Positions 5,306-6,558 of a stretch of 6,558 bases of DNA are shown in pieces (positions within the stretch are counted from its first letter, which is position 1; each line of letters opens with the position of its first letter). The DNA comes from Methanomicrobium sp. (GTDB lineage: Archaea > Halobacteriota > Methanomicrobia > Methanomicrobiales > Methanomicrobiaceae). The translations under genes were made by a program, and so were the position numbers. The stretch spans positions 1-6,558 of the forward strand of contig JAFZMT010000182.1 in assembly GCA_017553245.1 (NCBI GenBank). The letters run 5' to 3'. The notes under the pieces were generated by a model. It worked only from the letters and a program-made list of their open reading frames with translations. It was not told the DNA's origin and ran no database searches.

Positions 5306-6400
5306 TTGAGAGATAAAGATTTGAACGCAAAAAAATGCAGTGCAGAACTGAGTGCGAAAACCGGTGTAAAATTGAGTGTTAAGAGTTTCATTCTTCCGGT
5401 TTTCGCCGCTCTTCTGGTTATCGGAGCGGCAGTGTCAGCGGGATGCACGACGGCACCTCCTCAGAACGAGGGCATTACGGTAATGCAGTCCGACGGCAGC
5501 ACGGTCAATCTGCCGCATACCGCCGAGAGAATCGTCATTTTAAGTTCGAATGCGGGCGAGATGCTTCAGATTCTCGGTGCCGCCGATAAGGTTGTCGGCG
5601 CCTCCCAGAGTGTCATTGACAACGAATACATAGGACCGATGTTTCCCAATGCCGTGAGCACGGGCAAATGGAATGTGCCGGATCTGGAGACCATTATTAC
5701 GCTGTCGCCGGATGTCGTAATCGGCTATTCAAGTTCCAAGCCCAACAATGCCGATGCCATAAAAGCGGCAAACATCCCGATTGTCTATATCGACTGCTAT
5801 AAGCCGACGACGATGACGCAGGACGTAAGAGAACTCGGTAAGCTCGTCGGCAATACCGCGGATGCCGAAGCCTTCTGCGAATACTATGACAGTGTCATGG
5901 GCTCGCTTTCGTCGCGTATCGCCAATACAACGGCAGAGCACCCGCGTGTCTTCTGTGAGGGTTATACGGATTATTCCGCTCAGGGAAAGGGATCGGGAAT
6001 GGATCTGCTTCTGGATATAGTTGACGGCGTTAATATCATAGAGGAAACCGATACGTCTTCGGCGACCAAGGTCTCTCCCGAATGGCTGATTGATCAGGAT
6101 CCCGAGGTATACATAAAGGTGGCAACTCACGAGAAGATGGGCAATGCCGAGGGTATCTGGAATGACGTAATCTCCAGAACGGGATTTTCGGGTATGCAGT
6201 CCGTTAAAAACGGCAGATTATGGCTGATTGATTCGGGAATCACCTACGGTCCGAGATGCTTTGCGGGTGCGGCTTCGTTTGCGAAGATGCTTTACCCGGA
6301 CGAGTTCAAAGATCTCTCGGTTGAGGAGATGCTCAGAGGGTACAATGAAAAGTATTCGCTGAATCTGCCTGTGGAGAATACGGTATATCCGAAGTTCTGA
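5306..6400 (+). CDS. metal-complex ABC transporter substrate-binding lipoprotein, BtuF/FepB type
   Basis: A 364-residue extracytoplasmic lipoprotein of the periplasmic binding protein 2 family (PF01497), which captures cobalamin, haem or Fe(III)-siderophore complexes for a BtuCD/FecCD-type importer. The N-terminus has a long polar stretch, a hydrophobic core (about 29-45) and a lipobox ending SAGC, with Cys47 as the likely lipidated residue. The two lobes are recognisable: IVILSSNAGEMLQILGAADKVVGAS early, PDLETIITLSPDVVIG at about 125-140, and a second-lobe VSPEWLIDQDPEVYI at about 256-270. Glu128 and Glu259 occupy the places of the glutamates that dock on permease arginines in BtuF. There is no ATG before the signal sequence. 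TTG 5306 is chosen for its ribosome binding site and promoter spacing. TTG 5372 would give a more ordinary 25-residue signal peptide and cannot be excluded. No importer permease or ATPase is in the window. The ligand cannot be assigned; the nearby cobN hints at a corrinoid or metal chelate. Confidence 0.9.
   Translation: MRDKDLNAKKCSAELSAKTGVKLSVKSFILPVFAALLVIGAAVSAGCTTAPPQNEGITVMQSDGSTVNLPHTAERIVILSSNAGEMLQILGAADKVVGASQSVIDNEYIGPMFPNAVSTGKWNVPDLETIITLSPDVVIGYSSSKPNNADAIKAANIPIVYIDCYKPTTMTQDVRELGKLVGNTADAEAFCEYYDSVMGSLSSRIANTTAEHPRVFCEGYTDYSAQGKGSGMDLLLDIVDGVNIIEETDTSSATKVSPEWLIDQDPEVYIKVATHEKMGNAEGIWNDVISRTGFSGMQSVKNGRLWLIDSGITYGPRCFAGAASFAKMLYPDEFKDLSVEEMLRGYNEKYSLNLPVENTVYPKF
5331..5378 (+). 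repeat. in-frame 12-bp repeat in the signal-peptide n-region
   Basis: Four consecutive 12-base units each end in GTG, at 5342, 5354, 5366 and 5378. Examples are CAGAACTGAGTG (5343-5354) and TAAAATTGAGTG (5367-5378). Read in frame they give a four-residue periodicity (KKCS, AELS, AKTG, VKLS) just before the hydrophobic core. This accounts for the unusually long n-region of the predicted signal peptide. Confidence 0.55.
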
Positions 6401-6456
6401 TCTTTACGGGTGTGCGGCGGGATCTATACATTATTAAGATGTCACAGCGATGTGTT

Positions 6457-6481
6457 TCTGTGAAGAAATTATTTTCACAGA
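6457..6481 (+). promoter_or_regulatory. perfect 8-bp inverted repeat (hairpin or operator)
   Basis: TCTGTGAA (6457-6464) and TTCACAGA (6474-6481) are exact reverse complements around nine bases. One G-U and one A-U pair can extend the stem to ten pairs with a five-base loop. It lies 56 bases after the binding-protein stop codon. Copies of the same half-site occur nearby as TCACAG (6442-6447) and TTCACAA (6482-6488, one mismatch). It could be a 3' mRNA hairpin or a binding site for a dimeric regulator of the next gene; the sequence does not decide. Confidence 0.5.
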
Positions 6482-6498
6482 TTCACAATGTTATTGCA

Positions 6499-6524
6499 TA
6501 TTTTTTTCACGAACGGATTTTTTT
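6499..6524 (+). terminator. oligo-T transcription terminator region
   Basis: Two runs of seven T (6501-6507 and 6518-6524) follow the binding-protein gene by about 100-125 bases. Archaeal RNA polymerase terminates at such U-tracts without needing a hairpin. Placement after the last complete gene on this strand supports the call, although AT-rich promoter DNA of a following gene could look similar. Confidence 0.5.
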
Positions 6525-6558
6525 ATGTTATCCTTATCAAAAATGTGCAAAAATTACT

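Larger units (their letters stand above)
6401..6558. other. non-coding right end of the window
   Basis: No supported gene lies in these 158 bases. The stretch is AT-rich toward the right and carries an inverted repeat and two T tracts, listed separately. A short frame opened by ATG at 6525 runs off the edge but has no ribosome binding site and cannot be judged. Confidence 0.6.

Noticed and set aside
6525..6558. Start of a further gene at the right edge
   Set aside because: Only 11 codons are visible, with no ribosome binding site, directly after a T tract. It cannot be supported.

Overview
The window looks like a piece of a methanogenic archaeal chromosome, most plausibly from the Methanomicrobiales or a near relative. 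This is an inference from four things: a methanogen-style CobN-family chelatase subunit, an AT-rich TATA-like element placed as an archaeal promoter would be, GGAG-type ribosome binding sites, and oligo-T tracts in the place of terminators. Base composition is near 50% GC in genes and clearly AT-rich between them. All five genes are on the + strand. I see no tRNA, rRNA, CRISPR array or insertion sequence.

Layout. (1) Positions 3-2771 hold the last 922 codons of a large CobN / magnesium-chelatase-H-type subunit whose start lies off the left edge. (2) Positions 2772-2892 are non-coding, with a possible weak promoter and a seven-unit degenerate tandem repeat of about 10.5 bp that ends in the next gene's Shine-Dalgarno. 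(3) Positions 2893-3396 encode a small isochorismatase-like cysteine hydrolase. (4) Positions 3430-4395 and 4398-5126 encode the ATPase and the six-helix permease of a DrrAB-type ABC-2 exporter, two bases apart. The hydrolase is 33 bases upstream and probably co-transcribed. (5) Positions 5118-5224 hold a ten-unit degenerate repeat of about 10.8 bp that overlaps the permease stop codon, followed by a clear TATA-like promoter. (6) Positions 5306-6400 encode a BtuF/FepB-type lipoprotein that binds a metal complex, probably started at TTG. (7) Positions 6401-6558 are non-coding, with a perfect 8-bp inverted repeat and two T7 tracts.

How the genes may fit together. A chelatase subunit that puts metal into a tetrapyrrole, or an uncharacterised paralogue of it, sits near a binding protein for a cobalamin-, haem- or siderophore-like metal complex. 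This suggests a metal/tetrapyrrole acquisition neighbourhood. The ABC-2 exporter and the cysteine hydrolase have no obvious place in that pathway; their roles and substrates cannot be read from sequence. The importer permease and ATPase that the binding protein needs are not in the window.

The most unusual signal is not a gene. Four separate gene junctions or gene starts carry short, strongly decayed tandem repeats with different units: about 10.5, 15, 10.8 and exactly 12 bp. They abut or overlap start codons, a stop codon or a signal-peptide region. This looks like a recurrent process that builds gene boundaries by short-period duplication in this genome.
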